A stretch of DNA of 64,000 nt. It comes from Rugalucina vietnamica (Eukaryota; Mollusca; Bivalvia; Lucinida; Lucinidae). The DNA is taken from the NCBI GenBank assembly GCA_964017185.1, contig OZ024880.1, forward strand, positions 35,244,329 through 35,308,328. The letters are read 5' to 3'. A program made the translations under genes and the position numbers. The notes beneath the pieces are model-generated. The model saw only the letters and a list, made by a program, of their open reading frames with translations, was not told where the DNA came from and did not search any database. Below, piece after piece: positions 1-10,593 of the stretch (within the stretch, counting starts at the first letter, position 1; each line of letters starts with the position of its first letter).

Positions 1-401
1 GCATTGTATTTACTTAAAAGAGGTAAATGGTTTTTGTTGTTGAAATATTTGACATCTACAATCAAAAATTTTACCTGTCTCCGGGGGGTGGGGGAAAAAG
101 AGCAGTGTTTTTACATCCCATGTGTCCCCATAGTGCGGGGGTTATAGCAGGGCTTTATTTTGTAAAAAGTTGCTGTCCCCGCCCATCCCCGTAGGTGGGG
201 AGGCAGTGGTTACAAATGACTGGTGCATTAAATGGAGCTGATGTATTATTTGGCATGACATTTTTTTTTACATTATGTATAATACGTGTGTGATATTGAG
301 TATACAGAAGGTAAATGTGCACTACATCATTTAAGAGAAAAGGAAAATATTTGTTTCCTTGACAAAGAAAGAAAGAACGAACGAAAGAAAGAAAGAAAGA
401 A

Positions 402-506
402 AATGAATGAATGAATGAATGAATGAATGAATGAATGAACGAAAATGAATGAATGAATGAATGAATGAATGAATGAATGAATGAATGAATGAATGAATGA
501 ATGAAT
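402..506. repeat. (GAAT)n microsatellite
   Basis: Tandem tetranucleotide gaat/tgaa, interrupted once by aacgaaaa near 438-445 and preceded by an impure (GAAA)n tract at about 365-401. The long reading frame across it on the minus strand (a Ser-Phe-Ile-His repeat) is a repeat artefact. Confidence 0.95.
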
Positions 507-671
507 CTTCATTTTGCAGTCTATGTCATTCCAGTACTCAAAATACAATGAAGTCATTTTCAATGTCACTTTCAGTTTTCAAGTGTTCTTGATAATATGG
601 TAGAGAATAAACTAAACGAAGGCGACTTGGAATCCTTATGAGTGATTGACTATTAGAATGATACGAAATAG

Positions 672-935
672 TTTGTTTGATTTGTGGTGTAGCGTCCCAG
701 TCAACATCCATGGTCATGTCGAAACGTTGCCTCCATTTTAATGGGACTTCAAGCCAACATTAGGATGTCATGACACCTAAAATGTGCTAGAAAATGTAAT
801 CCACCTAAATAAGCAACTTAGGCTTATATGAATGGATGATTTTACACGAACAACTTTTCCATTGCAAGCTGAGACCTTCTGAGCGGTTAACCAGTAATCA
901 GATGGTCAGTCAGTAAATAAGCTTTGTATAGAGGC
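672..935 (+). repeat. dispersed repeat, SINE-like
   Basis: The segment from tgtttgatttgtggtgtag to gatggtcagtcagtaaataag recurs in reverse at 47511-47770 and in part at 53880-53985. It has the phrases cccagtcaac, ggatgtcatgacac and gcggttaaccagtaatcag in the same order. Size and dispersion suggest a SINE, but I do not see convincing pol III boxes here. The rest of 570-1300 shows no gene. Confidence 0.55.
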
Positions 936-1299
936 ACGAGCAACACGGCCCCAATTGGCGGGGGTCCAGATGCGAAATGGTATTTTAGTTTACAACAAGA
1001 AACTCACGAGAATTGAGAACAACAAACAACAAACACATTTAGCATGAGGTTTGTTGGGAATTTTATTTTCCACTATTACACAAACGTAAAATCTAAAAGG
1101 AAGAAAAATATGTAAAATACATATGTTCCATAATTTGTGTCTATCGTATTTCATTTACCTTAGTCAGCTGTTAGTAGCATTGTGCCATTGTATTTATATA
1201 AAGCAAACACTTTGTGTCGGTTGACCTCTCGTAATGAAGTTTTATAAACACTAGAAAAGTGGCACCTATTTGTTTTACACATTTTTCCAGTGCCATGTG

Positions 1300-1300
<1 letters not shown>

Positions 1301-1350
<50 letters not shown>
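1301..1350. repeat. (TC)n microsatellite
   Basis: About 24 uninterrupted CT dinucleotides. The plus-strand reading frames running through it are poly(Ser-Leu) artefacts. Confidence 0.95.
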
Positions 1351-1353
<3 letters not shown>

Positions 1354-1687
1354 AATATCAGACGTTATCCGACACGGTCAAAGTATTTGCAATATACGAA
1401 TATAGTTTCGATTGCCTCGCCATTTATTGTTCTGTTTTACATATGCGAAAACAAATACATGTACATACAAGTTCTGTGCATAGGTGGCGTTTGCTGTCAT
1501 GGACAGAAGCCAACCGATACTTCATTACTTCAGCCATATTCAGTGTGTGCCTTGCAACCCGGTATTGTGTTGGACCTCGAACGTGTCTCTGTTGTGTTCA
1601 CTCTTTATTGAATTCTGACAATGGACGAAACTCTTGTTTTCCGGGGTTTTCTGAGTGTTTCGGAACACAGTCAATGTTGATACCATG

Positions 1688-1963
1688 TTACAGCTTATTG
1701 AGGTCACTTGAGATTTTATTTCTTTTAGCAGGTCTCTCTGCACTGCTGTCTGGAATACCAAACTGAAAGTATTTAGTCTTTAATCTATTATGAATAAAGT
1801 TAAGAAACACTTCTGCTTGTTTGAGTCTCTTTAGTCCTTTCTTCCGCCGTCTGACGTCATCGATAGCTATAAGCCTCGTTTTCTTCCCTTGTAACCATAG
1901 CAACATGTTGTTTGACATATCTAGGAGAGTATTCATGATGGATGGTGCCAGTGTTTCAATCCT
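1688..1963 (-). CDS. mucin-like gene, last exon
   Basis: A 276-bp exon (92 codons including TAA). The protein RIETLAPSIMNTLLDMSNNM to VFLNFIHNRLKTKY lines up along its length with the start of the preceding exon (VFLKYISNKLETRI), so this is a duplicated helical module. It ends with a basic tail, RPAKRNKISSDLNKL. No polyadenylation signal could be fixed downstream, where a (TC)n tract and ordinary AT-rich DNA follow. Confidence 0.7.
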   Translation of the reverse strand, partial: RIETLAPSIMNTLLDMSNNMLLWLQGKKTRLIAIDDVRRRKKGLKRLKQAEVFLNFIHNRLKTKYFQFGIPDSSAERPAKRNKISSDLNKL

Positions 1964-4900
1964 CTGTAACAATAAAATAAAGAGTTTTGACATTAAACAT
2001 GACAAGCAATAATCTGAGCACAAAACCAACCTCTTATAACCGTATACCGCCAAACCCATTGACTAAACATTCTTCATTACTAGGACTTCCGTCAATCTCA
2101 GGACAAAAAAGAAAAACCCACCATTAACAAATACATTAACAAATGATCATAGGACAAGCCCTTGGCTTACTGTCAGATCCTGGATAACCGGTATTGTATG
2201 TAATTGTACCTTGGATGTTCAACAATTAAAATAAAGTTTAAGCCACATACAAGTACATGTACAGTCAAGACTAAGTCAAAAATCTTAAAAATGTCTAACA
2301 ATTGTGAAGAGTTCGCGCAATGACTGATAACAAGGAAGCAAAGAAGAATTCTTTATTCTTTTTAACTCGAAGAGAAAGTATTTTTAACTCATATAAGCCT
2401 GGCGTCCTTTTTATGTCAGCTGGGCAATATTCTCATAAATGGAGACGTTCTCTACATCAGGGGACAGTGCCATACAGTACAATGTATTTTTGCCATTTTT
2501 TTCATGATGTGTTAAAATTCTGTCTCCCAAACGGGAGACAGGAAATGGCTTCAATATAGCGATTCAGATGCATGTCGGTATCTTCTGCTTGAAAATTTAT
2601 CGAAAAAAAAAACCAAAAAACAGGCACTGCTGACGAATAAATCACCAAAAAAACTAAACAATTCTTTCAAGTCTGAAATCTAGAAACCAGACGGGGGTAT
2701 GTCACTGTTCTTATTCACGCGGTGCACATTTTTGAAGCAACGGATATAAGATAGATTTAGTAATGCTGGTGTTTCCATTTTAGGTTTTAAGATGCGCTTT
2801 TACAAACCAAAGTGCGCAGAACAGTCTAAACATGTGCCATTTTTCACAGTGTCCCCCAATGAGGAGATTGTCCTCCAAATTGTACACTAATTTGTCTCCA
2901 AAATAGGAGATATTCCTCCGATCGAGGGACATCTGACTGTTTCAGAATCTTTCTATTTTATAACATAACTTGTCTCTTAAAACGGAGATTGTTGCTCGAA
3001 ATGGAGATTGTCTCCATATCTGAGAATATTGCCTAGCTGTATGTGACATAGGTAAACAGCATAGCCCCAGATGTGACGCCGCATCCATCTGATAATAATG
3101 GTAGAATCCATTCGTCAAATATGGGTTAATCAATCTGTTTCAAAACCATCCTACTGTTACCTTTGGTGTTTTCTTCTTGCCCATTTGACGTTTCATATTT
3201 GCTTTGTCTGTTTTATTGACACCTCGGTCGAGTTTAATCTTCTGTTCAGTGTCAGTTTGATTTGCATCTATTTTGGGTTGCAACATCAATTTGTCCTTTG
3301 GGATTGCAACTCTTGCACGACCCAAATTCTGTTTGCCCGTTTGATCTGAAGCCGTCACTACTGTCAGATTTTGTCGACCCGTTCGGTTTGCCAGCTCAGT
3401 GTAGTTTGAACCATTTGAAGCCGTAGCGACTGTCAGATTATGTTGGCCCGTTCGGTTTGCCAGCTCAGTGTAGTTTGAACGAGTAATCCTTGTTTCTAAT
3501 TTGTTGCTGATGTACTTCAGAAATACCAAGGCTTCCGTAACCTTTCCCAGCCACCGCTTTTGCACTTTCTTCTGTGGTGTCGTATTCAGCCTGTCTGTGG
3601 TGTTATTTATCCAGGTCAATGTATCATCTGACATCTGTTCCACTTTATTCAGCAATTTCGTGGTTAGTTCATCTAGAATCCTGGTAAACTGAAATTAATA
3701 TTGGTAAAAATGTACTGCAAGTTTCTACATACAAAATAATTTCGCAAAATAATCTAACCCTTCCTATCCCAAACAGTTACATCGGTCGGTGAACGTTGTT
3801 TCTCTTATTCCGGCTTTACGCAGGGTACTTTTCAAAATGTATTAAAACCTCATCGAATGGATTTATTTAATCAGAAATTTTATTTTTCTACAACTGTGAC
3901 ATGGATGGTTTGACTTTATTATAAAATGGCATATTGTCAACAAACTGCCAACATATTGGACATATTACCAAGAAAATAATCAGTCACACATATTTTCCAT
4001 CCCAAATTTCCCTCTTCACCACTTCAGGTGTACATATGCATAATGCAAGTTCACGAATAGGATGAGATTTAATTCGACAAATTGAAGAAAGTAGAATGAA
4101 GAATGTAACCTACAGTAAGAACAAATAAGCAGACAGTCGTGTGCACTGGATTTTCATTGAACCTGTGCTTGAGAAAACCAACAATTTGGGTTCCTACCAG
4201 GTCTGACACAGTCACATAAGATGGTTAGAGGTTGGAAATTTTGGATTTAGAAAGTAGAGAAATTGTACTATCCGATCTGCGCCTTTGTTTTCGCCTGTGC
4301 AGATTGTTGGTTTTCCAATGCGGCGGCTCAATTTCAATCTCACTGATATTCATTGACCGCCAAGCAACAATGCCATGACATTTAGGCTTCCATATCCTAT
4401 TTAATGTTTGTATCATCTTTCATGTAATTATTTAATGTTTGCATCAGTTTACAACTTTAACAGTCTGTCTGCTGTATTGGCATGACAAGGAAATATACTT
4501 TGGAAAATATCTGTCACGACTGTGCTATTTTTACATTCTTCTGTTTAGACTACAAATGAGCCGCCTCATGTGAAAACCAACAATCTGCATATGCGAAAAC
4601 AAAGGCTCAGATCAGCTTCGCGGTCAGCGCCTTTGTTTTCGCTACATGGATTGTAGTACATTTTCTCTTCTTTTTAAATCCGAAATTTCAAGCTTCTAGC
4701 TCTTTTCTGTGCTTGTACAGGCCGGTTTGTGTCGGACCTGTTCGAAAACCACATTGTTGGTTTTCCCACGAGGCGGCTCAAATATTCTCCTACATCACTC
4801 AGATCATTAGGCTGCAAGTCATGTAATAAGTCGTGTAATAAGTCGTGTCTTGATAAGCACTTTATTTTGCTCTTGGTATATTTTTGCCACTGTCACTATT

Positions 4901-4967
4901 CCTGATTTTAAAAACTTGCTAACCTATAAACATTTAACTCAAGCTAAGCTTGGTATTAAAGTAAAGA

Positions 4968-5016
<49 letters not shown>

Positions 5017-7565
5017 TAAATAGTATTATTTCCCACATGATGTTGAATTCGTATGTACGAAAGAGGACAATCATAATCTTAATCTGAGCAGAGCTGAACT
5101 GATTAGCTCCAGTCATGCCCATTAGGAAAACATATCCGTGAAATAGTACCTCGCCGAGGCGGTTCTAACATGTACCCACAATCAACGTTTTGAGCAAAAA
5201 TTTAAAATATTTCTAATGAAATTTTCAGATTTTACAGCTAAAAATCTCTGTTTATTGTATGGACGGGTTTTTGTACTGCAGTAGCGCCAAGTCTATGTTA
5301 TGATCAAAGGTATGTGCCAGAAACTATGACTAGATTCTATGAAGTTGACTCCACTTACCTTATTTGTGTTCTTTAGTTCTTTTCTTTTCCATCGCTTTAC
5401 CCCTGGTTTGAGTTTTCTCCTTAGCCTCGTTGTATTGTTCGAAGCCATGGTACGGCCTTTTACTGTTGTTGTATTACTCGAGGCTACAACCACACTGCCC
5501 GTTTCTGTTGTAGAATTATTTGCGATATCTGCAAGACGTTGTTCTGTCCTGGTATTATCTATGGTGACATCACCTTGGTTCACAGTCTTGGCATTATCTA
5601 TGGTAACATCTTCTTGGTTCACAGTCTTTGTATTATTTATGGTAACACCACCTCGGTTCACAGTCTTGGCATTATCTATGGTGACATCACCTTGGTTCAC
5701 AGTCTTGGCATTGTCTATGGTAGCATCAACTTGGTTCACAGTCTTGGCATTGTCTAGTGAAACAGCACCTTGGTTCACAGTCTTGGCATTATCTATGGTA
5801 ACATCACCTTGGTTCACAGTCTTGGCATTATCTATGGTAACATCACCTTGGTTCACAGTCTTGACATTATCTATGGTAACATCACCTTGGTTCACAGTCT
5901 TGACATTATCTATGGTAACATCACCTTGGTTCACAGTCTTGGCATTATCTATGGTAACATCACCTTGGTTCACAGTCTTGGCATTATCTATGGTAACATC
6001 ACCTTGGTTCACAGCCTTGACATTGTCTAGTGAAACAGCACGGCGTTTCCTAAATCCCATATCACCATTCCACCAGCTCATAAAGTCTCCAAATATGTTG
6101 TTTATTCCTCCCAAAGCGCCCGAACCACTGTCGCCAAACGCAAATAGGGAATTTTGGTTTTCATACACAAAATCGTCGTCCACATCCCAGAATCGATTAT
6201 CGAATATATCGTCCCAGTCGTCATCAAAATCGTCATAGCAATCATCGTCGAAATAATCGTCACCGTCGAAATCGAAATAATCGTCCCATTCGTCCCATTC
6301 TCTTCTACCACAACCTCTCCTCCTTGTGGTCGTAACCACTGGGGGCGACTTGGTTGAACGTTTTGTGGTTGTGGTAGGGGTTGTAGCAGCAGTAGTTATT
6401 ACACTTGTTATAGGCTTTTTTGTAGTAGTAGAAGTCGTCGTAATAACCATTGTTGTAGGCTTTTGTGTAGAAGTAGTAGTAACAGCCATTGTCGTAGGCT
6501 CCTCAGTAGTAGCAACAGATTTTGTAGTAGGCTCCTCAGTAGTGATAATAGCTTTTGTCGTAGGCTCCTCAGTAGTAGTAATAGGCATTGTCGTAGGCTC
6601 CTCAGTAGTAGTAATAACCTTTGTCGTAGGCTCCTCAGTAGTAATAATAATCTTTGTTGTGGGCTCCTCAGCAGTAGTAATAGCCTTTGTCGTAGGCTCT
6701 TCAGTAGTAGTAATAACCTTTGTTGTAGGCTCCTCAGTAGTAGTAATAGTCTTTGTTGTAGGCTCCTCAGTAGTAGTAATAGATGTTGTCGTAGGCTTCT
6801 CAGTAGTAGTAATAGCCTTTGTCATAGGCTTCTCAGTAGTAGTAGTAATAGGCATTGTCGTAGGCTCCTCAGTAGTAGTAATAGGCATTGTCGTAGGCTC
6901 CTCAGTAGTAGTAATAACCTTTGTCGTAGGCTCCTCAGTAGTAGAAGTAGTAGTAATAGGCATTGTCGTAGGCTCCTCAGTAGTAGTAATAACCTTTGTT
7001 GTAGGCTCCTCAGTAGTAGTTAAACCAACTGTTGTAGACCTTTCTGTAGTAGTTATAGCATCTGTTGTAATCGTTACTGTTGTTGTTTCTGACGTTGTTT
7101 CTGGTATATCTGTTGTTGTTTCATAGTCAGTTGCAGTTGGTGTGTCTTCAATTGTAGTTTGTGTCATTGCAGTTGTTGAGTAACCGGGCCATGTAGGAAC
7201 TGGAAAAGTTATGTCCCCTCTTGCGGTGGGCCATGGTGGGTAAGTTTGACTGGTTGTTCTAACTGTTACAGGTTCAGTTGTACTAGGAACCGTCGACGAT
7301 GAAATATGTGGCATGGTAGGCAGTTCAAACCAAATATCACCAGCATCTTTCTCCGGTATCAACACCATATTGTTATCTACGTTACTATTCCCGTTGTCAG
7401 TCTTTGTATCTGTTTTATTTATTGGCTTTGATGCGTCAGGTGGGCGTCTTCCCGCGAACTGTAACAGTCTGTCTAGTGTTGATTGGTCAACTGTTATAGG
7501 AATGCCATTCGCCTGTATCCCGTCTCTGATAACTGCATTATCAACTATTGATGCTATTGCAACAC
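1688..7565 (-). CDS. secreted mucin-like acidic repeat protein (3' exons; first exon not found)
   Basis: Three minus-strand exons join with good splice sites: 7565-5359 (acceptor ttattacag, donor GTAAGT), 3688-3161 (acceptor aatttcag, donor GTAACA) and 1963-1688 (acceptor gttacag, stop TAA). The introns between them are phase 0; the intron before the first of these exons is phase 1, the usual position after a signal-peptide exon, which I could not locate. The joined part encodes about 1,000 residues: a short folded start, a Thr-rich mucin region, an Asp/aromatic-rich block, an RKRR site, 13 tandem 13-mers, a basic tail and two related helical modules. Composition implies a secreted, O- and N-glycosylated extracellular protein. 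A mucus or shell-matrix role is possible but is inference. I do not recognise a named family. Confidence 0.75.
2384..3131 (-). mobile_element. F3 foldback element, long variant, in the last intron of the mucin-like gene
   Basis: The two ends match the ends of the short F3 copies at 58270-58508 and 61915-62132: aactcatataagcctggcg at one side and gaatccattcgtcaaatatgggttaa at the other, with agccccagatgtgacgccg inside. The interior is longer than in the short copies and has repeated ggagat/atctcc arms (for example 2521-2545, 2868-2925, 2975-3020). It ends about 30 bp inside the intron from the splice donor of exon 3161-3688. Confidence 0.6.
3161..3688 (-). CDS. mucin-like gene, penultimate exon (helical module plus N-glycosylation repeats)
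   Basis: A 528-bp phase 0-0 exon of 176 codons. Its first 70 residues (RILDELTTKLLNKVEQ to LVFLKYISNKLETR) form an amphipathic helical module that is repeated in the last exon. Then come two copies of a 23-residue segment (NYTELANRTG..NLTV), each with three N-glycosylation sequons (NYT, NRT, NLT), and a basic Lys/Gln-rich end. If the donor at 3160 were skipped, the frame would stop at 3140; the matched phase and the homologous next exon favour splicing. Confidence 0.75.
4159..4329 (+). mobile_element. F1 foldback copy, core deleted
   Basis: Left end gaacctgtgcttgagaaaac and right end ccaatgcggcggctc flank a long arm (aattgtactatccg) that runs straight into the right arm (atctgcgcctttgttttcgc), so the left half of the palindromic core is missing. 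The flanking 3692-4158 shows no gene. Confidence 0.8.
4558..4779 (-). mobile_element. F1 foldback copy, TSD aaat
   Basis: Starts gagccgcctcatgtgaaaac and ends cccacgaggcggctc. Flanked by aaat at 4554-4557 and 4780-4783, a perfect 4-bp target duplication. The core palindrome is shortened. Confidence 0.85.
4968..5016. repeat. (ATT)n microsatellite
   Basis: About 16 ATT units. The surrounding 4784-5119 has no recognisable gene. Confidence 0.95.
5120..5276 (+). mobile_element. F2 foldback copy, left arm deleted
   Basis: Starts cattaggaaaacatatccgt, jumps directly to tacctcgccgaggcggttct, then continues through acccacaatcaacgttttgagc to the right terminal region. The left arm of the usual hairpin is lost. 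Confidence 0.7.
5359..7565 (-). CDS. mucin-like gene, large repeat exon
   Basis: This 2,207-bp exon is open throughout. In order: a non-repetitive start (GVAIASIVDNAVIRDG...), then about 18 units of an 11-residue motif TTTEEPTTKVI and variants (33-bp DNA period, about 7040-6360), ideal for O-glycosylation. Next comes an acidic block rich in Asp, Phe, Tyr and Trp with two Cys (about 6310-6160), then GFRKRRAV, a furin-like site (about 6050). Thirteen units of GDVTIDNAKTVNQ follow (39-bp period, about 6035-5520), then a Ser/Thr/Asn stretch and a basic tail. The apparent upstream reading frame (TPEDRFSRVVAHF) is foldback-element sequence inside the intron, so the exon starts at 7565 and not at the upstream Met. 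Both repeat arrays are likely length-polymorphic. Confidence 0.8.
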
Positions 7566-7586
7566 CTGTAATAAAGAGGATAAAAT

Positions 7587-7806
7587 GAGCCACGACGCGA
7601 GAAAACCGGTCTTCGGGAGTTCCGACCATGTAAGACACAAACCGGCCTGTACAGTCACAGAAGCAGGCTAGATGCTTGAAATTTTGGCTATAAGTAGAAG
7701 AGGAATTGTACTATCCGAGTAGCGAAAACAAAGGCGCTGATCAGCTTCGCAGTAATCTGCGCCTTTGTTTTCACATGGGCAAAAGTCCGGTTTTCTCACG
7801 ATGCGA
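7587..7806 (+). mobile_element. F1 foldback copy beside a splice acceptor
   Basis: Begins gagccacgacgcgagaaaac and runs to ttctcacgatgcg, with the last bases (gctc) lost. It lies in the intron upstream of the mucin-like exon: only 21 bp (7566-7586) separate it from the exon start at 7565. Confidence 0.85.
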
Positions 7807-8191
7807 ATAATGAGAACCGTGATTCTTTGGTGGTTCTGTCCGGTTTAGTCATAGCCCTTAGCCTTTGCACAGATTGAAAGAAGTTGCTTGGTAAAGCCTG
7901 TTTTCCACGGACATTTTTCTTTGACGAAGATTATTTGTTACAGAAACTTTGGCAATGAGTTTGCGTTCACACACATTAAAGATTACTTATTTTACTTAGC
8001 TCGCTCACCTTTGTCACAGATATTTGACAACGAAACTTCGCCACAGCATTGAATTTGAGCATATTTTTCTGCGACAAACCTACTTTGTAAAAAGAAAAAT
8101 TGTCCGTGGAAATGAGGCCTTAAATTGCGATTTTAGCGACTTTCAGAATAATATATGTATCTATGCATGTATCTATGCATAAAGTGTAGTT

Positions 8192-8195
<4 letters not shown>

Positions 8196-8251
<56 letters not shown>

Positions 8252-8252
8252 A
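8196..8252. repeat. (TAAA)n microsatellite
   Basis: About 14 taaa units. Neither 7807-8195 nor 8253-9230 contains a gene I can support; short frames at 8528-8998 have no recognisable domain. Confidence 0.95.
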
Positions 8253-9292
8253 TATTGACTGCAAGCTGCCATTAAGAATATGTGATAATATGATTAACAT
8301 AATGATTATAAATCTGCATCAAAAATATAGATCTGAATTATGTACCTAGTATAATGAAAGTCCGAAAATCAAAAATGGTCATTTTCAAAAACTCTTTTCA
8401 CTACACAGTCGTAACGGTTTTGACCTTATGTCCAACTTTGACCACTTTATATAAGGCGAAAAAATGTGGGTTTGGGACGCTGGTTATTTTTGACTTTTGA
8501 TTCATTTGTTTTGGTCATATTTCATGCATGAGTTTATGGTATTATCGTCACAACGATTTGAGTCGCGTCATTACTAAAACCCATCTTATGTTGTTTTTGT
8601 TGTTTCAAGTCAGATTCTATCCCACTTATCCACTCCTCAAAGTCTGCAAATATTCGGAAAATGACGATTATAGGAAAGGTAATTTTGTCTACACATCTTG
8701 CCATTTTTATCTTTGATCGGCTTGTATGTCTCGTTTTCGCGTGACCAATTTATGTGTTTCTACTACATGTAGCGTGACTCCTTTGGTCAATCTCTTTTGG
8801 GCCAGATTGGTACTTTTCGCTGACGCAATCAGCGACTACCCTCTGCTGTTGGTGAAGCGTAGTTTGGCACTTATGTGTGACTGCGCACATGCTTGCTTCC
8901 CTGGGAACGACAGAACTTCGTGTCATATGATCTCTGGTATCGCAAGCCAGACGCCTCCAAGACTTGTTCACTACATATTATTTCACGTGACGCGGTGAAG
9001 TAATTAGTGACCTTTATGACGTTTGGACGTCGTTAAATTGGCAAGCGTAACGTTGAGTGGTTCAAGGTGTGTGCATCTCAAGGATCGACATAACTGAACC
9101 CCATGCACAAGACTGTCTGTTTTCGATGAATTTGATAATTTTTTTTTATAATATACATATCTTCTTTAGTATGTACAGGGAATTCTAAGATTTATTTAAC
9201 AAAAAATAGTTTCAGAGGATTAATCCTGTTACATGTCAGTCTTTTGGTACTCTTTGATGGTAAGTAGGTATTTGACCGCATGGCTATATTTG

Positions 9293-9453
9293 TGTGACAG
9301 GATAGCCTCCCTTGGAAATATGCAAATTTCAAGCTCGAGACTTTTTGAATAGAGTAAGTGTTGGGTATATAGCGCAGTACACCACCCTTGGTGGATGAGC
9401 ATGCTTTTCCACCGACGGGGTTTGCTGTGGTTTTGTCTCGGCTGTGCGTAACA
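9293..9453 (+). repeat. left LTR of the miniature element
   Basis: A 161-bp repeat starting TGTGACAGGATAGCC and ending GCGTAACA. It carries an extra segment around ggtggatgagcatgctttt that the right repeat lacks. Confidence 0.8.
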
Positions 9454-9558
9454 TTTGGTGGCAGCGGTGGGATAATGACAACTGCCGGACCGGGGTTGCC
9501 TTACCCATATAGTCCCCAGGCCAAGACTCGGGACGAGTCTTCTCGGAGGGGGAAGTAA

Positions 9559-9686
9559 TGTGACGGGATAGCCTCCCTTGGAAATATGCAAATTTCAAAC
9601 TCGAGACTTTTTGAATCGAGTGTTGGGTATATAGCGCAGTAAACCACCCTTCTTTTTGCTGTGGCTTTGCTCGGCCGTTTGTTACA
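9559..9686 (+). repeat. right LTR of the miniature element
   Basis: A 128-bp repeat starting TGTGACGGGATAGCC and ending GTTTGTTACA, aligned to the left repeat except for the internal deletion. Confidence 0.8.
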
Positions 9687-9999
9687 TTTGTTTATCTTGG
9701 TAGACGTCCTCGGCTAACCACCGTGATCATGTCGGGAGTTATCTAGACTCACAGCCGTAGATGTTGAAATATATTCCCAAGTACACCATGCCTTATTATA
9801 TTTTATGCTATTAATAATAATATGTCATACCATATTTTACACTAATGATTAAGCTGACTCAAACATGAGATAGTCAAAGAAACAAAATGGCCAAGAAGTA
9901 TTTGAGTGGAGTGGTACATGAATATGGTATCATGCATGTTATTCAAAGATGATATAGACCTGAAAAATACAACATCTCATCAGACTTTATAAGTCTAAC

Positions 10000-10213
10000 C
10001 GCTGCATGTATAGATGATTGGGCAGACCCTCAGTGGTTTAGTGGTTAACCAATGTTCGCCTTTGCATCTGGTTCAACTATCTGACAGATATTGGAAATGA
10101 ATTTGTGGGTTCCCAGTCGCAAGACAATCGCACTTCCAGCCCAGTACAGAAGATGCTTATATTCTGAACTGGACCCCAGACACACGAGTTACCCATCTCT
10201 ATCTAGAACTGGT
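10000..10213 (+). repeat. dispersed repeat shared with 26340-26550
   Basis: The stretch caatgttcgcctttgcatct through acacgagttacccatctct matches 26380-26530 closely. With 9230-9292 and 9687-9760 it forms a repeat whose second copy (26255-26550) lacks the miniature LTR insert. The 9760-10000 part holds nothing recognisable. Confidence 0.6.
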
Positions 10214-10494
10214 AATTCAGGAAAACATGTCCATGTAATGTGCAACCACCTCAAACCCCACTTTTATATAGCAAAACTGGGGTATGCAGGGGTATACCTA
10301 TTTTTTCTTATTTTTGCTCCAAAACATAGACTGTGGGTACTCGGTAGAACCGCCTCGGCGAGGCGGTCCTAACGTGTACCCACAATCTATGTTTTGAGCA
10401 AAAATAGGAAAAATAGCAAAACTTTTCTACTGAAAATTTTCATTTTTTACAACTTTAAAAATCTCTGTGTATTGCACGGGCATGTTTTCATAAT
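10214..10494 (+). mobile_element. F2 foldback copy
   Basis: Left end attcaggaaaacatgtccat, arm ggggtatacctattttttct, core gaaccgcctcggcgaggcgg, mirror arm acccacaatctatgttttga, right end gggcatgttttcataat. Near full length. Confidence 0.8.
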
Positions 10495-10593
10495 CTTTCT
10501 CGTACTTTTTTCCTGCAGCTGCGCACACGTTTTTGCAGAATTTCAGGTTGTCTTTTTTACGAGTATTTCTTCGCATTGACAATAATAATAATT

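Larger units (their letters stand above)
9293..9686 (+). mobile_element. miniature LTR retrotransposon (terminal-repeat type), complete
   Basis: Two direct repeats, 9293-9453 and 9559-9686, each start TGTGACRGGATAGCC and end in ACA (TG...CA ends). They differ by about 33 bp in the middle. Between them are only 105 bp. These begin with a primer-binding site, TGGTGGCAGCGGTGGGAT (9456-9473), complementary to the 3' end of tRNA-Leu(UAG) including CCA. They end with a purine tract, ggagggggaag, just before the second repeat. TTTG flanks both sides (9289-9292, 9687-9690). There is no coding capacity, so mobility would depend on enzymes from another element. Confidence 0.85.

Noticed and set aside
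1290-1766. 158-codon plus-strand frame starting in a (TC)n tract
   Set aside because: Begins with poly Ser-Leu from the microsatellite and overlaps the minus-strand last exon of the mucin-like gene.
5339-7126. Long plus-strand frames across the mucin-like exon (299, 266 and 186 codons)
   Set aside because: They are antisense shadows of the 33-bp and 39-bp repeats; no splice or codon evidence supports them, while the minus strand has clean exon borders.
7566-7638. Apparent N-terminus MSYMVGTPEDRFSRVVAHF of the mucin-like protein
   Set aside because: It is translated F1 foldback sequence (the same peptide appears at other F1 copies) and lies upstream of a good splice acceptor.
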